A program made the position numbers and the translations under genes. Below, piece after piece: positions 16,488 to 25,688 of a DNA stretch of 64,000 nucleotides. Each line of letters begins with the position of its first letter. Within the stretch, counting starts at the first letter, position 1. The stretch covers positions 37,401-101,400 of the forward strand of contig CAYOSH010000017.1 in assembly GCA_964406575.1 (NCBI GenBank). Direction: 5' to 3'. Source of the DNA: WTAW01 sp964406575. Lineage in GTDB: Bacteria; Acidobacteriota; Aminicenantia; Aminicenantales; Aminicenantaceae. The notes under the pieces are model-generated. The model was not told the origin of the DNA, searched no databases, and saw only the letters and a program-made list of their open reading frames with translations.

Positions 16488-17966
16488 ATGGAACCGAAAC
16501 GTATTCTCTTTGCGGCATCGGAAGTCACCCCATTCGCCAAAACCGGTGGATTGGCTGATGTGGCTGCTTCTTTACCTACCGCACTTGCGTCTTTAGGGCA
16601 TCAGGTGCGTGTTGTCATGCCCTTTTACAGATCAGTCAAGGATGGGGCATTCGGGATAAAACCGTATGAAAAGGCCTTGTCTGTTCCTTTTAAAGGACAA
16701 CAGCTGAGAGCGGGAGTCTTTTCTACAAAAAAAAGTCGGAATGTTCATTTTTATTTCATCCAGCGGGATGAGTTTTTTGACCGAGGGGGTCTTTATGGGA
16801 CTTCCGAAGGCGACTATTTCGACAATGCGGAAAGATTTATCTTCTTCAGCCGGGGCGTCCTGGAATTCAATAAACTGAGTGGCTTTCAACCGGATATCAT
16901 CCACTGCCATGACTGGCAAACGAGTTTAGTTCCGGTCTTCTTAAAAAGCCTTTATGAAAGCGACCCTGTTCTTAAACGAGCCAAATCTGTTTTTACCATC
17001 CATAATCTGGCCTATCAAGGCGTTTTTTCCAAAGAGATGATGGCGGTCAGTGAATTACCCTTGGAGTTGTTTTCGATGAGGGGCCTCGAATACTATGGCA
17101 AGATGAACTTCATGAAGGGGGGGATCGTTTTTTCCGATGTCATCACGACTGTGAGCGAGAAATATGCCCAAGAGATCCAGATTCCGGAGTATGGATATGG
17201 TATGGACGGTGTTCTCAGGGAAAGAAGAGGGAACATCTACGGGATTTTGAATGGAGTTGACTACACTTCGTGGAATCCCAGGACGGATCCTCATATCGCC
17301 GCCAAATACGACAGGCATAATCTTTCCGGAAAGAAAAAATGTAAGGAAGAGCTAAAAAAGGCCTACAAACTGAAGGGATCACAGAAATTTCCTATCATTG
17401 GAATAATTTCCCGCCTGGCTGGCCAGAAGGGTTTTGATATTCTGGCCGGAGCTCTGGACGATCTCATGAAAATGGATCTCCTTATGGTCATCCTGGGGAC
17501 AGGTGAAGCGAAGTATGAGAGACAGTTTGCGGCTTTGGGAAAGAAGTATCCTGGTCGTCTCGGAGTGCGGATTGCCTTTGATAATGTCCTCGCCCATAAG
17601 ATAGAAGCTGGTTCAGATATGTTCCTCATGCCATCTAAATACGAACCATGCGGTTTGAACCAGATGTACAGCCTCAAATACGGAACTATTCCTATCGTCA
17701 GGGCCACAGGGGGTTTAGACGACACCATCCAGAGTTTCGACCCGAAAACGGGGGGAGGAAACGGTTTCAAGTTCTCGGCATACTCTCCCCAAGCGCTCAT
17801 TGAAGAGACACAGAGGGCTCTCCACATCTTTCAGGATAAAAAAGCCTGGACCGCATTGGTCCAGAAAGCCATGACGATGGATTTTTCTTGGAAAAAATCT
17901 GCCCAAAAATATGACGAGATTTATGATCGGGCAATAAAGAGACATCCCAAGACCAGTGATGAGTGA
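16488..17966 (+). CDS. glgA: Glycogen (starch) synthase, GT5
   Basis: 492 residues, the usual length of bacterial GlgA. It transfers glucose from ADP-glucose to the non-reducing end of alpha-1,4-glucan. The ADP-glucose-binding KTGGLADV motif starts at K18, DIIHCHDWQTSL is near residue 135 and FTIHNLAYQG near 170. The C-terminal GT-B half has SRLAGQKGFD near 308 and the catalytic region MPSKYEPCGLNQMYSLKYGT near 384, followed by the RATGGL loop. The ATG at 16488 has GGAGG 6-10 bases upstream. It is co-transcribed with the preceding glycosyltransferase and followed by a hairpin-rich gap before glgB. Confidence 0.95.
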   Translation: MEPKRILFAASEVTPFAKTGGLADVAASLPTALASLGHQVRVVMPFYRSVKDGAFGIKPYEKALSVPFKGQQLRAGVFSTKKSRNVHFYFIQRDEFFDRGGLYGTSEGDYFDNAERFIFFSRGVLEFNKLSGFQPDIIHCHDWQTSLVPVFLKSLYESDPVLKRAKSVFTIHNLAYQGVFSKEMMAVSELPLELFSMRGLEYYGKMNFMKGGIVFSDVITTVSEKYAQEIQIPEYGYGMDGVLRERRGNIYGILNGVDYTSWNPRTDPHIAAKYDRHNLSGKKKCKEELKKAYKLKGSQKFPIIGIISRLAGQKGFDILAGALDDLMKMDLLMVILGTGEAKYERQFAALGKKYPGRLGVRIAFDNVLAHKIEAGSDMFLMPSKYEPCGLNQMYSLKYGTIPIVRATGGLDDTIQSFDPKTGGGNGFKFSAYSPQALIEETQRALHIFQDKKAWTALVQKAMTMDFSWKKSAQKYDEIYDRAIKRHPKTSDE

Positions 17967-17975
17967 AATTCGAGT

Positions 17976-18127
17976 GTCCCAATTGGTGATTGCGAAAACG
18001 AATAATGGGCTAGCGGTGGGGCTGAATGTAGGGTCCGTTCCCCGAACGGACCGTTCGGAAAACGGTCCCACCATCAAAAGGAAATAGCTCGATGTTTCTG
18101 ATGTCTGTCCCATCACGGATTCAGGGT
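17976..18127. repeat. Composite intergenic repeat (R3-related arms enclosing an R2 palindrome)
   Basis: Between glgA and glgB. The left part (CCCAATTGGTGATTGCG, 17978-17994) matches arms of the R3 element at 32.9-33.1 kb and 20.2 kb. The right end (CATCACGGATTCAGGG, near 18112-18127) matches the outer arm of the 32.9 kb element. Inside is an R2 palindrome, GGTCCGTTC / CCC / GAACGGACC (18032-18052). It overlaps a second hairpin, GACCGTT / AACGGTC (18049-18067). The two hairpins share GGACC and cannot form together. Confidence 0.5.
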
Positions 18128-18191
18128 TGCCTGCAAGCCACAAGAAAAATTTGTTATCTGTGGGCGGTAGAAGAATAGAGGAGAATTGTCC

Positions 18192-20168
18192 ATGAACGCG
18201 ATACCGAAAAATCCGAAGAGTGGCCAAAAAAAAGTAGCGAAGGCAGGCCAAGTTGTCCTGGGACCCACGCTATTCACTGACTACGATATTCATCTCTTTA
18301 AAGAGGGCAATGCCTTTCAATTGTACGCAAAGTTCGGTGCCCATGAGATGTCTGTCGATGAACAGAAGGGTGTTTATCTGGCTCTGTGGTCTCCGAATGC
18401 AAAAAGTGTCTCTGTGATTGGGGACTTCAACGAATGGAATTCCCAAACACACCCTCTGGGGATCAGGTGGGATGGGTCAGGGATCTGGGAGGGATTCATT
18501 CCCCATTTGAAAAAAGGGGATCTGTACAAATTCCACATCGCTTCAACGCAGCGCAAATACTCGGTTGACAAAGGCGATCCATTCGGATTTTTCTGGGAAT
18601 TATCTCCCCACACAGCGACTGTTGTCTGGGACCTCGATTATGATTGGGGAGATAAAGACTGGATGGTAAACAGAAAAAAACACAATGATCTCGATAATCC
18701 CCTGTCCGTGTACGAAGTCCATCTGGGTTCTTGGCGAAGATCGTCTAAAGATCCGGAGCGATTATTGAGTTTCAGAGAGATCACGCCCCATTTGGTGGAA
18801 TATGTCAGGGAAATGGGTTTCACACACGTTGAGTTTTTGCCGGTTATGGAGCATCCCTTCTATGGCTCTTGGGGATACCAGGTCGTGGGATTCTTCGCGC
18901 CCACAAGCCGTTATGGGACTCCACAAGATTTTATGTTTCTCATCGACAAGCTGCACCAGAACGGGGTAGGTGTCATTTTGGATTGGGTGCCATCCAATTT
19001 TCCTACGGATGAACACGGGCTGGCTTTTTTTGATGGAACCCATCTCTATGAACATGAGGACCCGAGAAAGGGTTTCCACCCGGATTGGAAAAGCCATATC
19101 TTTAATTATGGGCGGAGCGAAGTGCGTAATTTTCTGATCAGCAACGCCCTCTTCTGGCTCGACAAGTATCATATCGATGGTCTCCGTATAGATGCGGTGG
19201 CCTCCATGCTGTACTTGGATTATTCGAGAAAAGAAGGAGAGTGGATCCCGAATAAGTACGGCGGCCGGGAGAATATCGAAGCTATCTCGTTTTTAAAGAG
19301 GTTGAATGAAGCTGTGTATAAGTTTTTCCCGGATGTCCAGACCATTGCCGAGGAATCCACAGCTTGGCCCATGGTGACGCGACCTGTTTATTTGGGCGGT
19401 CTCGGCTTTGGCATGAAATGGAACATGGGCTGGATGCATGACACTCTCGAATATATTGTGAAGGATCCGATTTATCGCAAACATCATCACAACCAGTTGA
19501 CATTCAGCATATGGTATGCGTTTTCTGAAAATTTTATCCTCCCTCTCTCTCATGATGAAGTCGTTCATGGCAAAGGGTCTCTGTTGAGCAGGATGCCGGG
19601 GGATGAATGGCAAAAGTTTGCCAATCTAAGGCTCCTCCAGGGATTTATGTTCACCCATCCTGGGAAAAAATTGCTATTTATGGGAGACGAGTTCGGACAG
19701 ATGCGGGAGTGGACTCATGAAGAAAGCCTGGATTGGCATCTGCTGAAACATCCTCTCCATCAAGGCATACAGAAATGGGTGAAGGACCTCAACCTGTTGT
19801 ACAGAAGAGAGCCGGCACTTTATGAGCTAGACTTCGAGCAGGGCGGGTTTGAGTGGATCGACTTTAGCGATTGGGCAAAGAGCATCATCAGCTATATAAG
19901 AAGAGGGAAATCATCCGGGGACCTGATTCTTGTCGTCTGCAATTTTACACCTGAAGTGCGTGGGGCCTACAGGATCGGTGTCCCAGAAAGTGGCTTCTGG
20001 AGAGAGATCTTGAACAGCGATGCAAAGGAATATGGCGGGAGCGGCCAGGGCAACCTGGGAGGAATTGAGTCCCGTCCGACGACTCTTCATCACAGAGATT
20101 ATTCCCTGTCTCTGACTCTTCCCCCTTTGAGTGTCCTTGTTTTTAAACAGAAACGATCTCAATCCTAG
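18192..20168 (+). CDS. glgB: 1,4-alpha-glucan branching enzyme, GH13
   Basis: About 658 residues. A TTG at 18186 is in frame, but GGAG eight bases ahead of ATG 18192 supports the latter. It cuts alpha-1,4 chains and re-attaches them by alpha-1,6 bonds. Order of parts: an N-terminal CBM48-like beta-domain (YLALWSPNAKSVSVIGDFN near residue 65), then a catalytic barrel with the nucleophile D334 in GLRIDAVAS, the acid/base Glu in AEEST and the third acid in LSHDEVVHGK. A C-terminal beta domain ends the chain. It is somewhat shorter than the roughly 730-residue E. coli enzyme, which has an extra N-terminal domain. It belongs to the glycogen cluster, downstream of glgA and separated from it by structured repeats. 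Confidence 0.93.
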   Translation: MNAIPKNPKSGQKKVAKAGQVVLGPTLFTDYDIHLFKEGNAFQLYAKFGAHEMSVDEQKGVYLALWSPNAKSVSVIGDFNEWNSQTHPLGIRWDGSGIWEGFIPHLKKGDLYKFHIASTQRKYSVDKGDPFGFFWELSPHTATVVWDLDYDWGDKDWMVNRKKHNDLDNPLSVYEVHLGSWRRSSKDPERLLSFREITPHLVEYVREMGFTHVEFLPVMEHPFYGSWGYQVVGFFAPTSRYGTPQDFMFLIDKLHQNGVGVILDWVPSNFPTDEHGLAFFDGTHLYEHEDPRKGFHPDWKSHIFNYGRSEVRNFLISNALFWLDKYHIDGLRIDAVASMLYLDYSRKEGEWIPNKYGGRENIEAISFLKRLNEAVYKFFPDVQTIAEESTAWPMVTRPVYLGGLGFGMKWNMGWMHDTLEYIVKDPIYRKHHHNQLTFSIWYAFSENFILPLSHDEVVHGKGSLLSRMPGDEWQKFANLRLLQGFMFTHPGKKLLFMGDEFGQMREWTHEESLDWHLLKHPLHQGIQKWVKDLNLLYRREPALYELDFEQGGFEWIDFSDWAKSIISYIRRGKSSGDLILVVCNFTPEVRGAYRIGVPESGFWREILNSDAKEYGGSGQGNLGGIESRPTTLHHRDYSLSLTLPPLSVLVFKQKRSQS

Positions 20169-20192
20169 TTAAAAGGAAGTATCTCCACAACC

Positions 20193-20262
20193 GTGATGGA
20201 TGGCGTTCCGAAAGTTCCGATTGGAGATTGCGGTTTTCTCCACCACACAATTGGAACTCTCA
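20193..20262. repeat. R3-family repeat copy between glgB and the winged-helix gene
   Basis: The 24 bases at 20231-20254 match the reverse complement of 32941-32964 at 23 of 24 positions. The left part (CCGATTGGAGATTGCG, 20218-20233) resembles 17979-17994. The two arms, TTCCGATTGGA and CACAATTGGAA, form an imperfect inverted repeat. Confidence 0.55.
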
Positions 20263-20342
20263 AAAATGCGACATGATTCCCGCCATCATGATTTTTGAGA
20301 GGCTTACTGGCCAAAAAAATCACCTATTAGAATATTCGTGTT

Positions 20343-20358
20343 TGTGATAAAATACACA
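20343..20358 (+). promoter_or_regulatory. Possible CRP/FNR-type operator
   Basis: TGTGA-N6-ACACA, one base off the TGTGA-N6-TCACA dyad of CRP-family regulators, about 60 bases upstream of the gene at 20418. No CRP-family gene is in this window, so the match could be chance. Confidence 0.25.
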
Positions 20359-20417
20359 TTGCGATTTATGTAAAGACTTAAATTGTGTTCAAGTAATCGA
20401 TCAAAAAGGAGAATTCC

Positions 20418-20633
20418 GTGAAAGATAAAATCGGAGAAATCTCAGGTATAATCTGGAAAGTCTTAAAAAAGAAGGGAGAAGTGAATATCGCTCAGCTCCC
20501 CAAGCTTGTGAACGAGAAATCAGTTCTGGTCTACCAGGCAATCGGATGGCTCGCCCGGGAAGATAAAATTAAGTATCAGACAAAAGCAGCCAAGACGTTT
20601 GTCTCCCTCACAGAAATTGAGAAAGGAAAGTAA
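20418..20633 (+). CDS. Small winged helix-turn-helix protein (DUF2582-like)
   Basis: 71 residues from a GTG at 20418 with AAGGAG upstream. The entire chain is one winged-helix domain: helix GEISGIIWKVLKKKG, a second helix INIAQLPKLV-like segment, the recognition helix EKSVLVYQAIGWLAREDK and a beta-wing IKYQTKAAKTFVSLTE. It resembles the DUF2582 (PF10771) winged-helix family of unknown function. It sits 45 bases upstream of the GH57/DUF3536 gene inside the glycogen cluster, so it may regulate storage-sugar genes. No ligand domain is present. Confidence 0.75.
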   Translation: MKDKIGEISGIIWKVLKKKGEVNIAQLPKLVNEKSVLVYQAIGWLAREDKIKYQTKAAKTFVSLTEIEKGK

Positions 20634-20678
20634 GAGAAAGATCCTCTTTTTTCCCCCTCTTGACATGAGTCGTTTTTC

Positions 20679-23123
20679 ATGAAGGCCCAAGTCTGTATCC
20701 ACGGACATTTCTATCAGCCCCCGCGGGAAAATCCATGGCTGGGTGAGGTTGAAATCCAAGATGCAGCCTATCCCTATCATGATTGGAACGAACGGATCTC
20801 TGCGGAATGTTATGCGCCGAATTCGGCAGCCCGAATTCTCGATAACGAAAAAAACATCATCAATATCGTTAATAATTATGCTAAGATGAGCTTCAATTTC
20901 GGGCCTACCCTTTTGTCCTGGATGGAAAGGCATGAATTAGAAATTTACAGTGCCATCCTGGAAGCGGATAAAGTGAGCAAGAATACGTTCTCCGGACATG
21001 GCGCCGCCATTGCCCAGGCCTACAGCCACATGATTTTACCTCTTGCCGATTCCCGGGACAAACAGACACAGATCATCTGGGGAATCCAAGATTTTATCCA
21101 TCGTTTCAAAAGGAAGCCCGAGGGAATGTGGCTTCCGGAGACGGCCGTAGACCTTGAAACCCTGGATATTCTAGCGGAGCACAGGATCGCCTTCACGATC
21201 CTTTCCCCTCTGCAAGCAAGCCGAGCGCGAAAAATTGGGAACCGGGACTGGACTGAGGTTGCTGGGGGGAAAATTGACCTTAAAAGGCCTTACACGGTTC
21301 GCCTCCCTTCCGGAAAGACTATTGCTGTTTTCTTTTATGATGGACCTCTTTCCCACGATATCGCTTTTGGAGACCTTCTGAATAATGGGGAAGTCTTTGC
21401 CCAAAGGATGCTTCAAGCGTTTTCCCAGGAGCAGACGAAAGCCCAGATCGTTCATATCGCAACAGACGGGGAGTCCTATGGCCACCATCACCGGTTCGGT
21501 GATATGGCTCTGGCGTACTGCCTGGATAAGATCGAATCCAGCGGGATTGCGAATCTGACTGTTTATGGCGAATATCTGGAAAAATATCCACCGGAATACG
21601 AAGTGGAGATCGTGGAAAACAGCTCATGGAGTTGTCCTCATGGCGTGGAAAGGTGGAGGAGTAATTGTGGATGTAATACAGGCAAGCATCCCACATGGAC
21701 CCAGGAATGGAGGGCCCCTCTCCGTGAAGCCATGGATTGGCTCAGAGACCAGGCCAGGTCTCTTTATAGCGGGAAGATGGTGAATTTTGTTAAGGATCCC
21801 TGGGCGATGAGAAATGCCTTCATTCAAGTTGTCCTGGAAAGGGAGGAGACAAATGTTGAGTCTTTTTTCCACAAGCAAAAGATTGCTGATCTCGGCTCGA
21901 CAGACAAAATAACCGTTCTAAAACTTTTAGAGTTGCAACGGAACGCCATGCTCATGTACACCAGCTGCGGCTGGTTTTTTGACGATATCTCAAGGATTGA
22001 AGCGGTTCAAGTGATGATGTATGCCGGAAGGGTCCTTCAGCTGGTCAAAGAGACGTCCGGTGAAGATCTTGAGTCTGGCTACACGGAAAGGATCGAACGA
22101 GCTCCGAGCAATCATAAAGCTTTTGAGAACGGAGCGCAAATTTATGCCCGATACGTCAAGCCTGCCGTGTTGGACCTGCTCAGGATCGGGGTGCATTACG
22201 CTGTGTCTTCTCTCTTTGAGGAGTATCCCGAAACGATTCGTATCGGAGAGTATACGGCTCAAAGTCAGTTTAACGAAGTCATTGAGTCTTCTTCGTTGAG
22301 GCTTGCGCTGGGAAAAGCGAGAATTCGCTCGAATACGATTTGGGAGGAAGATACGATAAGTTATGCTGTTTTGCATTTCGGGGACCAAAACCTCAATGGA
22401 GGGGCACGGCATTTTGCCGATGATTCAGCCTTTACGGCGATGCAGAATGAAATCAAAGAAGCTTTCCTGAGAGGAGATGTCCCCCAGGTAGTCCGGTTGA
22501 TGGATAAGCATTTTGGTGATCATAATTATTCCCTATGGCATCTTTTAAGAGATAAAAAACGGGAGGTCTTGAATCTTATCCTCAACTCCACGCTCAAAGA
22601 GGCCGAGCAATCACTCCGCCAGATCTTTGAGAAACATTACGCTGTGATGTATGCTTTGAAAGAAAACAACATCCCTCTTCCGAAGTCGTTTGCGGCCTCG
22701 ATGGAGTTTATCCTGAATGCCGATTTTAAGAGGCTGATGGAGGAGGATGTTTTGGACCTCAAAAATATAAAAAGGATGATCGATGAATTCCGGAAATGGG
22801 ATCTCACTCCGGATAAATCCCTCTTAGGGTATGTCGCAAGCTTGAAGCTTAACACGATCATGGGCGACATCTCAGCGGAGCCAGAAGATTTGTCCAGGCT
22901 TCAAAAAACGGATGACCTGCTCAACACATTGAAAGCTTTTCCGATAGGCTTGAATCTTTGGAGGAGTCAAAACATCTATTTTACACTGTGTCAAAATCTG
23001 GCGAGGGAGATGCAGGAAAGGGAAAAATCCGGAGATCCGCTCGCAGGTCGCTGGGTGGAATTGATGGAAAACATCGGTTCTCACCTTTCTGTCAAATGTC
23101 TGTCAGATCATGAGTTGCACTGA
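20679..23123 (+). CDS. Glycoside hydrolase family 57 protein with DUF3536
   Basis: 814 residues, cytoplasmic, no signal peptide. The N-terminal 330 residues are a GH57-type (beta/alpha)7 barrel: VCIHGHFYQPPRENPW at the start (the HGHFYQPPR block is typical), FGPTLLSWME near 72, GMWLPETAVDLETLDIL near 149 (the Glu is the likely nucleophile) and IATDGESYGHHHRFGD near 260 (the Asp is a likely acid/base). The C-terminal half corresponds to the DUF3536 region found with this GH57 subgroup. GH57 includes alpha-amylases, branching enzymes and 4-alpha-glucanotransferases; this subgroup has no settled activity. It lies between a winged-helix gene and malQ, spaced 14 bases from the latter, so a role in glycogen turnover is likely. 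Confidence 0.85.
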   Translation: MKAQVCIHGHFYQPPRENPWLGEVEIQDAAYPYHDWNERISAECYAPNSAARILDNEKNIINIVNNYAKMSFNFGPTLLSWMERHELEIYSAILEADKVSKNTFSGHGAAIAQAYSHMILPLADSRDKQTQIIWGIQDFIHRFKRKPEGMWLPETAVDLETLDILAEHRIAFTILSPLQASRARKIGNRDWTEVAGGKIDLKRPYTVRLPSGKTIAVFFYDGPLSHDIAFGDLLNNGEVFAQRMLQAFSQEQTKAQIVHIATDGESYGHHHRFGDMALAYCLDKIESSGIANLTVYGEYLEKYPPEYEVEIVENSSWSCPHGVERWRSNCGCNTGKHPTWTQEWRAPLREAMDWLRDQARSLYSGKMVNFVKDPWAMRNAFIQVVLEREETNVESFFHKQKIADLGSTDKITVLKLLELQRNAMLMYTSCGWFFDDISRIEAVQVMMYAGRVLQLVKETSGEDLESGYTERIERAPSNHKAFENGAQIYARYVKPAVLDLLRIGVHYAVSSLFEEYPETIRIGEYTAQSQFNEVIESSSLRLALGKARIRSNTIWEEDTISYAVLHFGDQNLNGGARHFADDSAFTAMQNEIKEAFLRGDVPQVVRLMDKHFGDHNYSLWHLLRDKKREVLNLILNSTLKEAEQSLRQIFEKHYAVMYALKENNIPLPKSFAASMEFILNADFKRLMEEDVLDLKNIKRMIDEFRKWDLTPDKSLLGYVASLKLNTIMGDISAEPEDLSRLQKTDDLLNTLKAFPIGLNLWRSQNIYFTLCQNLAREMQEREKSGDPLAGRWVELMENIGSHLSVKCLSDHELH

Positions 23124-23137
23124 GGAGCGACTGAACA

Positions 23138-24634
23138 ATGCAGCAGAGAGGAGCTGGGGTTCTTCTTCATGTGACCTCCTTGCCATCACATCCTGGCATC
23201 GGGGACTTCGGCCCAGAGGCCTATGCATTTGCGGACTTTCTGGCTGCGTCCAAGCAAAGATACTGGCAGATCCTCCCCTTAAATCCCACGGATCTTGCCT
23301 GTGATAATTCGCCATACCACAGCTTTTCTGCCTTTGCCTTTAATCCGCTTCTTATAAGCCCCGAGTTGCTTGTCGAAGAGGGGTTGCTAAATCGGAGAGA
23401 CGTTGGATCTCCTCCAATCTTCACTAAAGATTGCGTTGACTTCCGCACAGTTATTCCATTCAAGAGAAAGATTCTGTTCTCAGCTCATGAACGCTTCAAG
23501 ACGAGAGAAAACAAACAGGGCTATGAAAAATTTTGTGTTGAGAATGCGTTCTGGCTCGACGATTATTCCGTGTTTGTCGCCTTGAGGTCCCGACTTCGGG
23601 GAAAGCCTTGGCACCAGTGGCCCACAGAGATCAGGGACAGGCAGCCAACGGCCATAGATGCCGTGCGCGCAGACTTGACCCTTGAGATTCAGAGAGAAAA
23701 GTTCCTCCAGTACGTGTTTCACGAACAATGGACCAACCTGAAGAACTATTGCCATCAGAAGGGGATCCAGGTCATCGGAGATATTCCCATCTATGTGGTT
23801 CATAACAGCGCGGACGTCTGGGCTCACCCTGAGATGTTCAGCCTCGGGAAGGACAAAAAGCCTGATGTCGTGGCGGGTGTCCCCCCCGATTATTTCAGCA
23901 AAACTGGACAACTCTGGGGAAATCCTCTCTACCGCTGGGATGTGTTACGGCAGAGAAAATACGACTGGTGGGTCAAACGGATGGCCCATAATCTTAAACT
24001 TTTCGATTGGGTGAGGATCGACCATTTCCGTGGTTTTGTCGGCTACTGGGAGATCCCTGCCCAGGAGAAAACAGCCATACATGGGAGATGGGTCAAAGCC
24101 CCTGCGATGGATTTTTTTAAAACAATGAAGCAAAGATTCCAGCCCTTCCCCATCATTGCTGAAGATCTGGGAATAATCACCCCTGACGTCAAAGAGATCA
24201 TGGACTTTTTTGCCTTTCCTGGAATGAAGGTTCTGCTTTTTGCTTTCGGGGAGGATAATCCCAAACATCCGTATTTACCCCATATGTATGAAAAAAATTG
24301 TCTCGTTTATACAGGGACGCACGATAACAACACGGTGCAGGGGTGGTTCAAAAGGGAAGCAAAACCAGAGGATAAGAATAGGCTGTTTCGCACCCTCGGC
24401 CGGTTTGTCCCGGAAAAGGAAATCCACTGGGAATTTATAAGGCTGGGGGCGATGTCCACAGCCAACACATTCATCGTTCCAATACAGGATGTTTTAGGGC
24501 TGGGAGAGAATGCGCGGATGAACCGCCCTGCAACGAAAAAAGGCAACTGGCGCTGGCGCCTTTTGCCTGAGCAGTTGACCTCCTCCTTGACCGAAAGATT
24601 CAGAGAGATAACAGAAGCCTCTGGTCGAGCGTGA
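23138..24634 (+). CDS. malQ: 4-alpha-glucanotransferase (amylomaltase), GH77
   Basis: 498 residues, the standard length of bacterial MalQ. It transfers alpha-1,4-glucan segments, releasing glucose and recycling short maltodextrins. Key motifs: GVLLHVTSLPS at the N-terminus, IGDIPIYVVHNSADVW near residue 215, DWVRIDHFRGF near 290 (contains the nucleophile Asp), PIIAEDLGIITPDV near 340 (acid/base Glu) and YTGTHDNNTVQGW near 390 (third catalytic Asp). It follows the GH57 gene by 14 bases and ends one or two bases from the oppositely oriented galT, with no room for a separate terminator. Confidence 0.95.
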   Translation: MQQRGAGVLLHVTSLPSHPGIGDFGPEAYAFADFLAASKQRYWQILPLNPTDLACDNSPYHSFSAFAFNPLLISPELLVEEGLLNRRDVGSPPIFTKDCVDFRTVIPFKRKILFSAHERFKTRENKQGYEKFCVENAFWLDDYSVFVALRSRLRGKPWHQWPTEIRDRQPTAIDAVRADLTLEIQREKFLQYVFHEQWTNLKNYCHQKGIQVIGDIPIYVVHNSADVWAHPEMFSLGKDKKPDVVAGVPPDYFSKTGQLWGNPLYRWDVLRQRKYDWWVKRMAHNLKLFDWVRIDHFRGFVGYWEIPAQEKTAIHGRWVKAPAMDFFKTMKQRFQPFPIIAEDLGIITPDVKEIMDFFAFPGMKVLLFAFGEDNPKHPYLPHMYEKNCLVYTGTHDNNTVQGWFKREAKPEDKNRLFRTLGRFVPEKEIHWEFIRLGAMSTANTFIVPIQDVLGLGENARMNRPATKKGNWRWRLLPEQLTSSLTERFREITEASGRA

Positions 24635-24635
24635 A

Positions 24636-25670
24636 TTAATCTCCTTCGCCTGATTCCCTCAAATATTTTGCCGCTTCTTCAGGTACACTCGGATTGATGT
24701 AAAACCCGCTCCCCCACTCGAACCCGGCGATCCTGACCACTCTTGGGATGATATCTATGTGCCAGTGATAGTCGTACTTGAGAGTCGCCCATTGGTCAGG
24801 GAGTTTGGGCCTTGCTTCCGTGTTGGGAGATGTATTCAAGACAAAATTATAAGGAGGATCGCTGAGAACTTTTTTGATCCGGGAAAGGATATTTTTGATG
24901 AAATGAGAGAATGTTTCCAGGTCGCAGTCGCTGATGTCTGCATAGTTGTGATTGTGTTCGACAGGCGCAATGAAAACTTCGAACGGGAACCGGGATGCAT
25001 ATGGAGCGATAGCGACAAATCCGTTTTCCTGGGAAATTATTCTCGATCCGGTGTTGATCTCCTGATGAATGAGGTCACAGATCAGGCACCGTTCCTTGGA
25101 CTCATAATGTCTTCTGGCCGCATCGAGTTTTATGGAGACATTGCGGGGAACAATAGGAGTGGCGATCAGTTGGGAATGGGGATGGGCCAGTGAGGCGCCC
25201 GCCCTCTTTCCGTGATTTTTGAAGACCAACGCATACCGGAATCGCGGATCTTTATAGAGGTCTTTGATCCTTTCGCGATAGGCGTAAAGAACCCACTTGA
25301 TATGGTTTGGAGGAAGGTCAGACAGGCTCAGATCATGCTGCGGAGTTTCTATGATCACCTCATGGGCGCCCGCGCCTTCGATCATATCGTAATATCCGAT
25401 CCCGATCCGTTTTCCTTCGGCTTCTATCTTAAGAGCCGGATATTTATTGGATACGACCCTCACTTTCCAACCGGGGGAGTTAGGCGGGGTTTTTGGGTCT
25501 CTGTAGGCCCATATTTCGGGGGGGGTGGATGTTTCGTGGCCTTCACAGAAGGGACAGACTTTCACGTGGTTGTATTTGGTTGTGTCCGCTAAATCCGAGG
25601 GCCTCGCAGCTCTTTCGGTGGCAATGATCACCCACCGGTGTTCCAGCGGATCATATCTCAACTCTGGCAT
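24636..25670 (-). CDS. galT: Galactose-1-phosphate uridylyltransferase
   Basis: 344 residues. It exchanges UMP between UDP-glucose and galactose-1-phosphate, or acts as an ADP/UDP-glucose phosphorylase-type relative. Zinc-binding CPFCEG is near residue 39 and VSNKYPAL near 75. The active-site HIT-like motif AHPHSQ is near residue 162, with the nucleophilic His in HPH. A second half with YDYHWHIDIIP follows. A good ribosome-binding site (AAGGAGAG) precedes the ATG. It lies 18 bases downstream of glgC on the same strand and forms a two-gene unit with it. That association with glucose-1-phosphate activation raises the chance that its natural substrate is a glucose derivative. Confidence 0.9.
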   Translation of the reverse strand: MPELRYDPLEHRWVIIATERAARPSDLADTTKYNHVKVCPFCEGHETSTPPEIWAYRDPKTPPNSPGWKVRVVSNKYPALKIEAEGKRIGIGYYDMIEGAGAHEVIIETPQHDLSLSDLPPNHIKWVLYAYRERIKDLYKDPRFRYALVFKNHGKRAGASLAHPHSQLIATPIVPRNVSIKLDAARRHYESKERCLICDLIHQEINTGSRIISQENGFVAIAPYASRFPFEVFIAPVEHNHNYADISDCDLETFSHFIKNILSRIKKVLSDPPYNFVLNTSPNTEARPKLPDQWATLKYDYHWHIDIIPRVVRIAGFEWGSGFYINPSVPEEAAKYLRESGEGD

Positions 25671-25688
25671 ATATCTCTCCTTTTACGC

